NCBI RefSeq assembly: GCF_031656215.1
Contig: NZ_CP134228.1
Span: 3,801,001-3,865,000, forward strand
DNA: 64,000 nucleotides
From: Mesorhizobium koreense
GTDB taxonomy: Bacteria; Pseudomonadota; Alphaproteobacteria; Rhizobiales; Rhizobiaceae
Direction of reading: 5' to 3'
Position numbers and translations under genes: made by a program. A model generated the notes under the pieces. That model was not told the DNA's origin. It did no database searches and saw nothing but the letters and a program-made list of their open reading frames with translations. The first letter of the stretch is position 1, and every line of letters begins with the position of its first letter. This document shows positions 1 through 21,991 of the stretch, piece after piece.

Positions 1-237
1 CTTCATATCGCCCTGCCGGCCGATGGTGCCGCGAAAGCGCTTCACCTTGCCCTTGCGCACGAGCGTGTTCACGCCGGTGACCTTGACGCCGAACAGCGCC
101 TCGACCGCAGCCTTGATTTCCGGCTTCGTCGCCTTCTTTGCGACGTTGAAAACGACCTGGTTCTGCTCCGACGCCATCGTCGATTTCTCGGTAATGGCCG
201 GGCTGACGATCACATCGTAGTGGCGAAGATCCGTCAT
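1..237 (-). CDS. rplW: 50S ribosomal protein L23 (partial, runs off the left edge)
   Basis: The first 79 codons of L23 are present; the 3' end lies outside the window. The protein opens [18 protein letters not shown], a typical L23 N-terminus, followed by the V-x-F-x-V-A-x-x-A-T-K-P-E-I-K stretch that binds 23S rRNA near the polypeptide exit tunnel, where L23 also docks trigger factor and SRP. The ATG at 237 overlaps the rplD stop as ATGA, so the two are translationally coupled. It continues the S10 operon order rpsJ-rplC-rplD-rplW. Confidence 0.95.
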   Translation of the reverse strand, partial: MTDLRHYDVIVSPAITEKSTMASEQNQVVFNVAKKATKPEIKAAVEALFGVKVTGVNTLVRKGKVKRFRGTIGRQGDMK

Positions 238-854
238 TTGAACCGCTCCTGGAGGGCCTCGACCGCCGCCTTGGAAAGGACCAGCGTGCCGCGACGCAGA
301 ATGTCATGGACGTTGATGCCCTGAACCGGCAGCACGTCGATATTGGGAATGTTCGACGCCGCGCGCTTGAAGTTCTGGTCAAGCTCGGCGCCGCCGATCA
401 TCAGCGCATTGGAAAGACCGAGCGCCGCAAGGCTGGAAACAAGCGCCTTCGTCTTGGCGTCCTTCACCGAAAGATCGTCGATGACGATCAGGCTGGACGA
501 TTTCGCCTTGGCCGACAGCGCATGCTTCAGACCGAGCGCGCGGACTTTCTTCGGCAGGTCGTGCGAATGATCGCGCACCACAGGGCCGTGTGCCTTGCCG
601 CCGCCGCGGAACTGCGGCACCCGCGCGGAAGAATGACGGGCGCGGCCCGTGCCCTTCTGCTTGTACATCTTGGCGCCGGTGCGGGAAATCTCCGCGCGGC
701 CCTTCGCCTTGTGCGTGCCCTGCTGTTTCGTGGCAAGCTGCCAGCGCACGACGCGCTGCAGGATGTCTTCGCGCGGATCGAGCCCGAAAATCTCATCGGA
801 AAGCGTCAGCTTCCCGGCGTCCTTACCGGCGAGGGTTGTTACCTTGAGATCCAT
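234..854 (-). CDS. rplD: 50S ribosomal protein L4
   Basis: The 206-residue protein has normal L4 length. The basic loop around residues 45-95 ([20 protein letters not shown]) reaches into the exit tunnel, and the globular C-terminal half carries the L-I-V-I-D-D-L pattern of the family. L4 is an early assembly protein of the large subunit. In gammaproteobacteria it also represses the S10 operon, but nothing here shows that this applies. Its ATG shares one base with the rplC stop (TAATG), and its stop overlaps the rplW start. Confidence 0.98.
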   Translation of the reverse strand: MDLKVTTLAGKDAGKLTLSDEIFGLDPREDILQRVVRWQLATKQQGTHKAKGRAEISRTGAKMYKQKGTGRARHSSARVPQFRGGGKAHGPVVRDHSHDLPKKVRALGLKHALSAKAKSSSLIVIDDLSVKDAKTKALVSSLAALGLSNALMIGGAELDQNFKRAASNIPNIDVLPVQGINVHDILRRGTLVLSKAAVEALQERFK

Positions 855-1576
855 TATTCGGCCCCTTCATTCGCCGGAGCGGCTTCAGCCTTGTCGGACT
901 TGGCGGCACGGATGGCGGCCGGCTTCGGCGCGTCCTTGGGAAGCGCAAACTTCACCGCATCGCGCACCATGATCCATGCGCCCTTCGAACCGGGCACTGC
1001 GCCGCGCACCAGGATCAGGCCGCGCTCGCCATCGGTGGAGACGATCTCGAGGTTCTGCGTGGTGACGCGCACATCGCCCATGTGCCCGGCCATCTTCTTG
1101 CCCTTGAACACCTTGCCGGGGTCCTGGCGCTGACCGGTGGAGCCGTGGGTGCGGTGCGAGACCGAGTTACCGTGGGTGGCGCGACCGCCGCCAAAATTGT
1201 GGCGCTTGATCACGCCCTGGAAACCCTTGCCGATCGTCGTGCCGGTCACATCGACCCGCTGGCCGGGAACGAAATGCTCCACGGTCAACTCCGCGCCGAC
1301 TTCCAGCATGTTTTCCGGCGACACACGGAACTCGGCGACCTTGGCCTTCGGCTCCACGGAAGCCTTGGCGAAATGGCCGCGAAGCGCCTTCGTCGTGTTC
1401 TTGACCTTGGCCAGCCCGACGCCGAGTTGGACCGCCGTGTAGCCGTTCTTCTCTTCGGTGCGCTGAGCCACGACCTGGCAGTTCTCCATGCGGAGAACCG
1501 TGACCGGAACATGCTCGCCCGCATCGTTATAGATGCGGGTCATTCCCACCTTCTGTGCAATTACACCTGAACGCAT
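854..1576 (-). CDS. rplC: 50S ribosomal protein L3
   Basis: This 240-residue L3 starts [16 protein letters not shown]. The long glycine- and basic-rich loop at about residues 125-165 reaches the peptidyl-transferase centre and includes GSTGQ, whose Gln (residue 149) is the site methylated by PrmB in other bacteria. The last 30 residues form an Ala/Lys/Glu-rich tail, common in alphaproteobacterial L3 and absent from E. coli L3. It lies between rpsJ and rplD in S10 operon order, and stop and start codons overlap with rplD. Confidence 0.98.
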   Translation of the reverse strand: MRSGVIAQKVGMTRIYNDAGEHVPVTVLRMENCQVVAQRTEEKNGYTAVQLGVGLAKVKNTTKALRGHFAKASVEPKAKVAEFRVSPENMLEVGAELTVEHFVPGQRVDVTGTTIGKGFQGVIKRHNFGGGRATHGNSVSHRTHGSTGQRQDPGKVFKGKKMAGHMGDVRVTTQNLEIVSTDGERGLILVRGAVPGSKGAWIMVRDAVKFALPKDAPKPAAIRAAKSDKAEAAPANEGAE

Positions 1577-1634
1577 CGGTTCATCTTCCTTCAGAGGAGC
1601 CTTTGGTTTTCCGCCGGCTCATGGAATTGGCTCG

Positions 1635-1943
1635 TTAAAGCTTGATCTCGACATCCACACCGGCAGCAAGATCAAGCTTCATCAGCGCATCGACCGTCTG
1701 CGGGGTCGGATCCACGATATCGAGCAGCCGCTTGTGCGTGCGCATCTCGAACTGCTCGCGGCTCTTCTTGTCGATGTGCGGCGAGCGGTTGACCGTGAAT
1801 TTCTCGATACGCGTCGGCAGCGGAATGGGGCCGCGGACATTGGCGCCGGTACGCTTGGCGGTCGACACGATCTCGCGCGTCGAGGCATCGAGCACCCGAT
1901 GATCGAACGCCTTGAGGCGAATGCGGATATTTTGTCCGTTCAT
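1635..1943 (-). CDS. rpsJ: 30S ribosomal protein S10 / NusE
   Basis: The 102-residue protein is S10 from end to end, with the [19 protein letters not shown] tip loop at about residues 38-56. S10 is part of the 30S head and, as NusE, binds NusB and NusG in antitermination and transcription-translation coupling; nusG is also in this window. It follows tuf on the same strand after a 66-base gap holding a strong hairpin. It may therefore be read through from the str operon or have its own promoter. Confidence 0.98.
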   Translation of the reverse strand: MNGQNIRIRLKAFDHRVLDASTREIVSTAKRTGANVRGPIPLPTRIEKFTVNRSPHIDKKSREQFEMRTHKRLLDIVDPTPQTVDALMKLDLAAGVDVEIKL

Positions 1944-1965
1944 GTCAATTTCCTTGTCCGCCGGA

Positions 1966-1985
1966 GCGGGGGAAGGTTCCCCCGC
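1966..1985 (-). terminator. GC-rich hairpin between tuf (copy 1) and rpsJ
   Basis: A perfect inverted repeat (GCGGGGGAA, two-base loop, TTCCCCCGC) lies directly after the first tuf gene. There is no T-run behind it on the transcribed strand. It is better read as an attenuator or processing and stability hairpin between the str and S10 gene groups than as a strong intrinsic terminator. Confidence 0.35.
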
Positions 1986-2009
1986 ACCCGCGCCGGACCC
2001 TTTGATCCG

Positions 2010-3185
<1,176 letters not shown>

Positions 3186-3247
3186 GTGAGGTCTCCACTG
3201 TCTAAGCCCGTTCGGGCGTCACGTTAAGGTTCAGGCGCAACCGCCCG

Positions 3248-5338
<2,091 letters not shown>

Positions 5339-5365
5339 CGTCGTGTCTCTCGTCTCTCTTCGCGC

Positions 5366-6269
<904 letters not shown>

Positions 6270-6510
6270 AAAACCTTCCTCTTTCTCAAAAATTCCGTGT
6301 CCAAAGCCCGACAGGGCCGTTCAGGCGCCATTTCCATACGCAAATTCGGGCACAAACCACTCTTTCGCGGTCCTGCCCGAACAATCCGCAGAGGAAGCGA
6401 AACCGCTTCGTGCACGCCGGAAATGTCTTTTCGCTCGTAGAACGAGCCCTGTTTGAAGCGAACTCCGGAACGCGACGTTCCGAAAAGCGATGCTTCACAT
6501 CGGCTCAGAC
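6270..6510 (-). promoter_or_regulatory. structured 5' leader of rpsL
   Basis: About 240 non-coding bases separate the proposed transcription start (near 6510) from rpsL. The leader contains two tight perfect hairpins: CGGAACG/CGTTCCG with a three-base loop at 6466-6482, and GCTCGT/ACGAGC with a three-base loop at 6433-6447. Neither is followed by a T-run, so they are not simple terminators. No convincing gene occupies this stretch. A role in autogenous or growth-rate control is inference. Confidence 0.5.
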
Positions 6511-6517
6511 GCGGCGG

Positions 6518-6546
6518 GTAATACGCAAAACCCGCCGAGGCGTCAA
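6518..6546 (-). promoter_or_regulatory. promoter of the rpsL-rpsG-fusA-tuf operon
   Basis: Reading the minus strand there is a -35 TTGACG (6541-6546), a 17-base spacer and a -10 TATTAC (6518-6523), a good sigma-70 match. A perfect 8-base inverted repeat, CGGCGGGT (6512-6519) and ACCCGCCG (6530-6537), overlaps the -10 box and lies inside the promoter. It could be an operator. Confidence 0.7.
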
Positions 6547-6714
6547 CCCTTTCGGCGCAATAATCATGCGTCGGAAAGGCAGATGCCAGCCCACGCAATA
6601 TTGTTGCCCCACGCCTCCCCTTCAAGAGCAAAAGTGACGGAATCTCCACTGTGTCACAATTTCCATCCATGCGAGGATCGATCGGGAAACGAATCCATCG
6701 GAAGGAAGCCGGCC

Positions 6715-6996
6715 ATGAACGACAATGAGGAGCGTCCGGTCACCATCATCGTTGGTCGCGTATGGCGCCGTAAGGGCGGCGAGTCGGAAGGCGTTCACGT
6801 GATGTTGGTGGCGCCGGACGACGATTCGGCCGTACGCCGCGCGCTGGAGGCGCTCGCCAAGGAAGGCTATGCCGAAGCCGAACTCGACCAGATCGGCGAA
6901 ATGGAAGGCGCGCCGGACGAGGAGCCGCACCTTTCCGCCTGGCAAGGCGCAACCGAGGGCGAGGTTTCCATCGTTACGTTCGACGAGCCGGCCTGA
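6715..6996 (+). CDS. conserved hypothetical acidic protein
   Basis: Starting at the ATG at 6715, preceded by GAAGGAAG at a good distance, gives 93 residues. The in-frame extension upstream to 6490 has no ribosome site and overlaps the rpsL promoter region, so it is rejected. The product is small, soluble and strongly acidic in its second half (E-M-E-G-A-P-D-E-E), with a beta-alpha-beta-like start (V-T-I-I-V-G-R-V-W-R-R). I do not recognise the family. It is the only plus-strand gene between the str operon and rpoC, transcribed against both, and converges on rpoC. Function unknown. Confidence 0.75.
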   Translation: MNDNEERPVTIIVGRVWRRKGGESEGVHVMLVAPDDDSAVRRALEALAKEGYAEAELDQIGEMEGAPDEEPHLSAWQGATEGEVSIVTFDEPA

Positions 6997-7032
6997 GGCC
7001 GCCGTCTTGTCCCGCGAGACTACTCTTGAAAC

Positions 7033-7067
7033 GAAGAAGGGACCGACGCGGCCCCTTCCCCTTCTTC
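7033..7067. terminator. inverted repeat between convergent genes
   Basis: GAAGAAGGG (7033-7041) pairs with CCCTTCTTC (7059-7067) in the 89-base gap between the plus-strand hypothetical gene and the convergent rpoC end. The loop is long (17 bases) and there is no clear T-run, so a two-way terminator role is only plausible. Confidence 0.3.
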
Positions 7068-7085
7068 CTGTGACTGACGTCCGGC

Positions 7086-11282
<4,197 letters not shown>

Positions 11283-11420
11283 GCCATTCTCCTTGTGGGG
11301 CTCCGTCGTAAAGCCCTCTTTGTGCAATTCTTGCCTTCGCGCCCGGCCAATGCCTGGGGAAAGGCGGCCGTGCGAAGCGAGGTCGAGGGAGGGGCACCGA
11401 AGCACCCCTCCCCCTCGATG

Positions 11421-15587
<4,167 letters not shown>

Positions 15588-15684
15588 CGTCGCTCCTTCT
15601 TGCTGCCAATCCTGGCTGCCTTATCTTGCTACCTGCACCGGACTTGCCGACTTATTCGGCCGGCGGCCCGTTCAAAACGGAGAA

Positions 15685-15728
15685 AACCCGTTTCCCGAAG
15701 GCCGCTCGCGGCCCACGGGAAAAGGGTT
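15685..15728 (-). terminator. long hairpin in the rplL-rpoB gap (candidate attenuator)
   Basis: On the transcribed strand AACCC-n-TTTCCCG...GGCCGC folds onto GCGGCC...CGGGAAA-n-GGGTT, an almost continuous stem of about 18 pairs, followed by TTTTC. It is the second of two hairpins between rplL and rpoB and looks like an intrinsic terminator that part of transcription would have to read through to reach rpoBC. Confidence 0.6.
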
Positions 15729-15744
15729 CTTCCTCCCGATCGCG

Positions 15745-15774
15745 GGGCCGGCGGACGGAGAAGTCCGCCGGCCC
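15745..15774 (-). terminator. perfect 12-bp hairpin after rplL
   Basis: GGGCCGGCGGAC and GTCCGCCGGCCC form a perfect 12-base-pair stem with a six-base loop, 14 bases after the rplL stop. There is no T-run. Partial termination, RNase III processing or 3'-end protection of the rplJL message are all possible. Confidence 0.55.
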
Positions 15775-15788
15775 GACAATGCGATCGA

Positions 15789-16169
15789 CTACTTCAACTC
15801 GACCTTGGCGCCGGCTCCTTCGAGCTGGGCCTTGATCTTTTCCGCTTCGTCCTTGGAAACGGCTTCCTTCACCGCCTTCGGAGCACCTTCGACCAGATCC
15901 TTGGCTTCCTTCAGGCCAAGACCGGTGATGGCGCGGACTTCCTTGATGACGTTGATCTTCTGGGCGCCGGCTTCGGCGAGAATGACATCGAATTCCGTCT
16001 TCTCTTCGGCCGGAGCCGCAGCGGCGGCACCAGCGCCGCCGGCAGCAGCGACGGCCACCGGAGCGGCGGCGGAAACGCCCCACTTCTCTTCGAGCAGTTT
16101 CGAAAGCTCGGCCGCCTCGAGGACGGTCAGCTTCGACAGGTCTTCAACGATCTTTGAGAGATCAGCCAT
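15789..16169 (-). CDS. rplL: 50S ribosomal protein L7/L12
   Basis: The 126-residue protein has the three L7/L12 parts: an N-terminal dimerisation helix pair (residues 1-35), a flexible Ala/Gly-rich hinge (about 36-56), and the globular C-terminal domain (K-T-E-F-D-V-I-L to the end) that recruits translational GTPases such as the EF-Tu and EF-G encoded nearby. Multiple dimers bind L10, encoded 54 bases upstream in the same message. Confidence 0.98.
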   Translation of the reverse strand: MADLSKIVEDLSKLTVLEAAELSKLLEEKWGVSAAAPVAVAAAGGAGAAAAAPAEEKTEFDVILAEAGAQKINVIKEVRAITGLGLKEAKDLVEGAPKAVKEAVSKDEAEKIKAQLEGAGAKVELK

Positions 16170-16223
16170 TTCAATATTCCTTTACAAGGTTCGAACGTGT
16201 TTCGATGACAGCGAGGAACGGCC

Positions 16224-16742
16224 TCATGCCGCCTCGTCCTTCCGGGCATAAGCGCCAAACACACGGGCAAGCTGGCCCGCCGGTGCGTTGACGATCTGTG
16301 CGATCCGGGTCGCCGGCGTGGAGATCATGCCGACGATCCTGGCCCTGAGCTCGTCGAGCGAAGGCAAGGCCGCAAGCGCCTTGACCCCGTCCGCATCGAG
16401 CGTGGTCGACCCCATCGCTCCGCCGAGAATGACGAGATTGTCATTCGTCTTGGCGAAGTCGGATGCGACCTTCGGTGCCGTGACCGGATCATCCGAATAG
16501 GCAATCAGCGTCTGTCCCTTGAACAGCGCCTGCATGCCTTCGGATTCCGTGCCCTGAAGAGCGATGATGGCGAGACGGTTCTTCGCGACTTTGACGGTGC
16601 CGCCCGCGGCGCGCATTTTCGACCTGAGGTCGTTCATTTGCGCAACGGTCAGACCGGCATAGTGGGCCACGACCACCGAACCCGTGCTCTTGAACACGTC
16701 GTTCAGGCCCGTGACGAATTCGCGCTTTTCCGCTCTATCCAC
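16224..16742 (-). CDS. rplJ: 50S ribosomal protein L10
   Basis: The 172-residue L10 starts at a GTG at 16742 ([10 protein letters not shown]...), with GGAG seven bases upstream. The first 100 residues form the 23S-binding domain, and the C-terminal helix carries the L7/L12 binding sites. In other bacteria L10-(L7/L12) represses translation of rplJL by binding the leader. A long-range stem that fits such a leader lies directly upstream here. Confidence 0.97.
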   Translation of the reverse strand: MDRAEKREFVTGLNDVFKSTGSVVVAHYAGLTVAQMNDLRSKMRAAGGTVKVAKNRLAIIALQGTESEGMQALFKGQTLIAYSDDPVTAPKVASDFAKTNDNLVILGGAMGSTTLDADGVKALAALPSLDELRARIVGMISTPATRIAQIVNAPAGQLARVFGAYARKDEAA

Positions 16743-16902
16743 TGCCTATCTCCAGTTGGCGACCGCCCCTTGCGGGAACGGCTGCCGGTTGCCTTTTGCC
16801 GGGCGGGCTATCCAGAAGGATCGACCCGAACGGCGTTCGAGGATCCTGCCCCCTTTCGCCATGCCGCTCCTGAGCCGGAGAGGCAGGTGAGGCAAAAGGC
16901 AA
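16743..16902 (-). promoter_or_regulatory. L10-type leader RNA of rplJ-rplL
   Basis: In the rplJ 5' region a perfect 12-base inverted repeat, TTGCCTTTTGCC (16789-16800 on plus) and GGCAAAAGGCAA (16891-16902), would close a loop of 90 bases. Its inner arm ends about 45 bases before the GTG. A smaller GCAA-capped hairpin lies between it and the ribosome site. Position and architecture match the L10 leader that binds L10-(L7/L12) for autogenous control. The protein-binding details cannot be confirmed by eye. Confidence 0.6.
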
Positions 16903-17116
16903 ACACGGTTCGAACCTCATTCCGGACGACCGGCTCAGCCGGAACGTCCTTCAATCGGCTCTTACCCGTCTCATGCAGGCTCCATGGGAATTAAGGCGAG
17001 CCACCCGCAATCTCGGACAGGATTCCGGAAGCCTTGTGGGCCTCCGGTATCCGGACCCTCTGGCGAGGGGCCGGAATTCTTGATGCGCGGGCCAGCCGGA
17101 GCCAGCCCGCGGAAAA
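16903..17116 (-). other. rplA-rplJ intergenic remainder with hairpin
   Basis: This 214-base stretch holds no convincing gene. A hairpin at 17020-17052 (GGAT, CCGGA and GCC arms with two mismatches) lies about 65 bases after rplA and could mark the end of the rplKA message or a processing site. No clear promoter was found, so rplJL may depend on upstream transcription. Confidence 0.4.
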
Positions 17117-17818
<702 letters not shown>

Positions 17819-17822
17819 CGGA

Positions 17823-18251
17823 TCAGCCCACCACTTCCAGGCCCATGGAGCGGGCGGAACCCTCGACCATGCGCATCGCGGCCTCGACGTCGTTGGCGTT
17901 GAGGTCCTTCATCTTCGCTTCGGCGATCTCGCGCACCTTTGCCCGGTCGACCTTGCCGGCGCTGACCTTTCCGGGCTCCTTCGAGCCGGATTTGAGCTTC
18001 GCAGCCTTCTTCAGGAAGTAGGCCACCGGCGGCGTTTTCATGGTGAAGGTGAACGACTTGTCCTGGTAGTAGGTGATCACCACCGGGATCGGCGAACCTT
18101 TTTCCATCTCCTGGCTCTGCGCGTTGAACGCCTTGCAGAACTCCATGATGTTGATGCCACGCTGACCGAGCGCCGGGCCGATCGGGGGCGACGGCGTCGC
18201 CGATCCGGCCGGGACCTGGAGCTTGAGCTGGCCTGCAACTTTCTTAGCCAT
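17823..18251 (-). CDS. rplK: 50S ribosomal protein L11
   Basis: The 142-residue L11 has the proline-rich [14 protein letters not shown] linker at residues about 21-34 between the N-terminal domain, which senses factors and RelA, and the rRNA-binding C-terminal domain ending S-A-R-S-M-G-L-E-V. It is the target area of thiopeptide antibiotics. It follows nusG after a 172-base gap in which I see no gene and no strong promoter. Confidence 0.98.
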   Translation of the reverse strand: MAKKVAGQLKLQVPAGSATPSPPIGPALGQRGINIMEFCKAFNAQSQEMEKGSPIPVVITYYQDKSFTFTMKTPPVAYFLKKAAKLKSGSKEPGKVSAGKVDRAKVREIAEAKMKDLNANDVEAAMRMVEGSARSMGLEVVG

Positions 18252-18423
18252 ATCTCTCTGCCTCTTTCATTTTTTGCCGGCCGATCCTCATTCCAAGGAG
18301 CCAGCGACCGCAGTTGGTGGTCCGGAAGTCAACGGCCGGCCAGGCCGCCCTTCCTCCCACCGTTCAGGCCGGGCATGCGCCCCGCCTTCCGCGCGCCACC
18401 GAGGCGGCCGCGCGGATTTCCGG

Positions 18424-18951
18424 TCAGGTCTTCTCGACCTGCCCGAACTCCAGATCGACGGGCACCGCTCGGCCGAAGATCGAAACCTCGACCTTCAGGC
18501 GCGAACGCTCCTCGTCCACTTCCTGCACCGAGCCGTTGAACGAGGCGAAAGGCCCGTCGGCCACCCTCACCTGCTCGCCGATCTCGAAGGTGATCGACGG
18601 CTTCGGCCGCTCGACGCCCTCCTGCACCTGATGCAGGATGCGTTCGGCCTCCGCATCCGTGATCGGCACCGGCTTGGAATCGCCAAGAAAACCCGTCACT
18701 TTCGGCGTATTCTTAATGAGGCTGAACACCGCGTCGGTGAGATTGGCGCGGACCAGCACATAACCCGGAAAGAACTTGCGCTCGGCATCGACCTTGCGGC
18801 CGCGCCGTACCTCGACGACCTTCTCGGTCGGCACGACGATCTGCTCGATCGCATCGCCAAGGCCCTTCTGCTTGGCCTTGTTCTCGATGTCCTCGGCGAC
18901 CTTCTTCTCGAAATTCGAGTAGGCGTGGACGATGTACCACCGCGCAGTCAT
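18424..18951 (-). CDS. nusG: transcription termination/antitermination protein NusG
   Basis: The 175-residue protein starts MTARWYIVHAYSNFEKKVAEDI. It has the NGN domain that binds RNA polymerase, then a C-terminal KOW domain (V-R-V-A-D-G-P-F-A-S-F-N-G) that binds Rho or S10. It suppresses pausing and couples transcription to Rho termination or translation. It lies 27 bases after secE, the usual secE-nusG-rplKA order. Confidence 0.98.
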   Translation of the reverse strand: MTARWYIVHAYSNFEKKVAEDIENKAKQKGLGDAIEQIVVPTEKVVEVRRGRKVDAERKFFPGYVLVRANLTDAVFSLIKNTPKVTGFLGDSKPVPITDAEAERILHQVQEGVERPKPSITFEIGEQVRVADGPFASFNGSVQEVDEERSRLKVEVSIFGRAVPVDLEFGQVEKT

Positions 18952-18978
18952 CTCAGATTCTCTCCGTAATCGCCGGTG

Positions 18979-19182
18979 TTATCGTCCGAGGCCGAGAATG
19001 AACTCGACCCCCAGGCTCATGATCTGGTCAGCGGCGAAGAAGAAGATCGCGGCCAGGAACGACATCGCGATCACCATCAACGAGGAAATCAGCGTCTCCC
19101 GACGGGTCGGCCACGTGACCTTCGAGCCTTCCGCCCGCACCTGCTGGAGAAAGGTAAAAGGATTCGTCGTTTTTGACGCCAT
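18979..19182 (-). CDS. secE: preprotein translocase subunit SecE
   Basis: The 67-residue protein is the short single-span SecE of most bacteria: an amphipathic N-terminal part ([10 protein letters not shown]), then one membrane helix (about residues 36-60, S-L-M-V-I-A-M-S-F-L-A-A-I-F-F). It clamps SecY in the SecYEG channel. It is co-transcribed with nusG and lies downstream of tRNA-Trp. Confidence 0.96.
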   Translation of the reverse strand: MASKTTNPFTFLQQVRAEGSKVTWPTRRETLISSLMVIAMSFLAAIFFFAADQIMSLGVEFILGLGR

Positions 19183-19315
19183 ATGCTGCTCTTGCCGCTC
19201 TTATCGTAGCGTCCGGCACGCCAGATCGCCTCGCCCTAAGCCGGGAGCCCGGCCCCTGTCGCCTTAACCGGCCGCATAAATCGCGCCCTGCACGCGACCC
19301 ACAACCGAATCGGCT

Positions 19316-19345
19316 ATATTTTTCCATGCAATTCAGGCGCGTCAA
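19316..19345 (-). promoter_or_regulatory. possible promoter of secE-nusG
   Basis: On the minus strand TTGACG (19340-19345) is followed after 18 bases by the weak -10 AAATAT (19316-19321). It lies in the 260-base gap between tRNA-Trp and secE, about 130 bases before secE. The -10 match is poor, so this is tentative. Confidence 0.4.
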
Positions 19346-19442
19346 GCCGAATCCCAGGCTCCACGCACCTTGCTTGCCCGTTACATAAAGGCTCCAGCCT
19401 TCCGGCGCAAGCCCTTTCCACCGCAAAACTCCGCCCGGCGGA

Positions 19443-19518
<76 letters not shown>

Positions 19519-19601
19519 ATCGCCGGCCCCGTCAGCGGGGCGAAGACCGGATAGTCGGTTTGCCGGCGCTTGGCAAGGCGGATCGCGTCGCCTTATGGAT
19601 C

Positions 19602-19626
19602 GGGGAGCGGCGACAAGCCGCTCCCC
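19602..19626 (-). terminator. hairpin after tuf copy 2
   Basis: A perfect 10-base inverted repeat (GGGGAGCGGC, five-base loop, GCCGCTCCCC) begins nine bases after the tuf stop. There is no T-run on the transcribed side. It probably marks the tuf message end or a processing site before tRNA-Trp. Confidence 0.45.
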
Positions 19627-19634
19627 ATACCCTC

Positions 19635-20810
<1,176 letters not shown>

Positions 20811-20855
20811 TTTCTATCCCTGGTTCTTTCGAGCAGCTTTTAACCGGATGCGGGG

Positions 20856-20884
20856 CGATTAGCGGCAACAGCCGAAGAACTCAA
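20856..20884 (-). promoter_or_regulatory. probable promoter of tuf copy 2
   Basis: On the minus strand TTGAGT (20879-20884), a 17-base spacer and TAATCG (20856-20861) make a reasonable sigma-70 promoter about 45 bases before the tuf start. The rest of the gap to 21057 shows nothing else I can support. Confidence 0.5.
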
Positions 20885-21057
20885 GCCCTCTTTCGACAAG
20901 AGTCCCGCACCGGAATCACTGCACGATTTCCTGAAAGCCCATATTTAGGTGCGCGACACGTGGATTTAAATAGCCCGGCTTCGGTTGGAGCCGCCGCAAT
21001 TGAGCCCCGAATACCGGGCATGAGCTTTCTGCGGGGACGGGTTGGAGAGGATGCGCG

Positions 21058-21276
21058 ATGACCTTCATGATCTTGCTGTGCAGCACCTATATCGGACACG
21101 CGGACCTCAATAGCTGCACGCCGCTGCAATCGGCGCATTATCAAACGAAGGCCACTTGCGAGAGCGAACTGGCGAAGTTGCGCGCGGAAGCTAAAGGCAA
21201 GCATGTCTCGCTCGAAGGACCGACGACGAGCGGCGGCTTGAAGTCGGAGAGCAAGCTTGTCTGCAAGGCCGGCTGA
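21058..21276 (+). CDS. small cysteine-containing hypothetical protein
   Basis: The 72-residue reading frame starts at an ATG seven bases after GGAGAGG. It has a short hydrophobic N-terminus (M-T-F-M-I-L-L-C) and four cysteines (residues 8, 20, 34 and 69), a pattern of small exported or disulfide-bonded proteins, though the hydrophobic part is too short for a confident signal peptide. I do not recognise the family. It is the only plus-strand gene in the tRNA-tuf area, set between tuf and tRNA-Gly and facing away from tuf. Ribosome site and composition support it as real. Confidence 0.6.
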   Translation: MTFMILLCSTYIGHADLNSCTPLQSAHYQTKATCESELAKLRAEAKGKHVSLEGPTTSGGLKSESKLVCKAG

Positions 21277-21338
21277 CCCGGCGTTCCGGCCACGAGCCGC
21301 GCTTTCATCGAAAGCAGACAGTTTCAGACATTGAGAGT

Positions 21339-21412
21339 TGGAGCGGGTGAAGGGAATCGAACCCTCGTATTCAGCTTGGAAGGCTGCTGCTCTACCATTG
21401 AGCTACACCCGC
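21339..21412 (-). tRNA. tRNA-Gly (anticodon TCC)
   Basis: The 74-base cloverleaf starts GCGGGTG, has the CTTCCAAG anticodon loop, GTTCGATTC in the T arm and an encoded CCA. It reads GGA and GGG codons. It lies 32 bases after tRNA-Tyr in the same direction. Confidence 0.98.
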
Positions 21413-21444
21413 GCCCCTTTATCGGGCTGCGGCGGCTACGGCGC

Positions 21445-21529
21445 TGGTGGAGGGGGCTGGATTCGAACCAGCGTAGGCTTAGCCAACGGATTTACAGTCC
21501 GTCTCCTTTAACCACTCGGACACCCCTCC
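21445..21529 (-). tRNA. tRNA-Tyr (anticodon GTA)
   Basis: The 85-base class II tRNA starts GGAGGGG, has the CTGTAAATC anticodon loop, a long variable arm, and an encoded CCA. It is the first of the tRNA-Tyr/tRNA-Gly pair upstream of tuf. Confidence 0.98.
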
Positions 21530-21701
21530 GTGCTTTCGCCGGAGCCATGCGACCAGACGCTTTGCGAACGCACTGCATGCCTTGGCACGCGCCGCCCTCG
21601 CGATGGGCCTTATGGCGAGAAGCCCCTGCCCTGTCAACCGCGCTGACCGAGGATCGCAAGGCGCGATACAAACCGCTCGCGCCGTGCCGCAACCGTTCTT
21701 C

Positions 21702-21968
21702 TCATTCCGGAATAATATGCGGAAAGACATCGGGGTTGAGGCCGTAGATATTGACGGCAACGGCTAGCGCCCCGACGATGACGGCGGTAGCCAGCGTGTT
21801 GACCAGAATGACGACGAGACCGCGTCTCGACTTCCTCCGGGTGTCGGTCCCGCCTTCGGAGGACTCGTCCGCTTGACTTCCCGATTTGTGAAAAACGATC
21901 GGGAGCGAAGCGAACAGCATCACCCACCAGATGACGAAGAAAAGCGCGGCGATCGTGATCCAGCCCAT
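21702..21968 (-). CDS. small two-span membrane protein, DUF1467 family
   Basis: The 88-residue protein starts M-G-W-I-T-I-A-A-L-F-F-V-I-W-W-V, a hydrophobic first helix with a W-W pair. A charged linker (residues about 30-50, S-E-G-G-T-D-T-R-R-K-S-R-R) and a second helix (V-I-L-V-N-T-L-A-T-A-V-I-V-G) follow. Start motif and layout match DUF1467, which in rhizobia follows mce as here (23-base gap). The function of the family is unknown. It is the last gene of the long nuo-to-mce run. Confidence 0.8.
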   Translation of the reverse strand: MGWITIAALFFVIWWVMLFASLPIVFHKSGSQADESSEGGTDTRRKSRRGLVVILVNTLATAVIVGALAVAVNIYGLNPDVFPHIIPE

Positions 21969-21991
21969 CCCGGCGTCCCGTCCGGCCTCGA

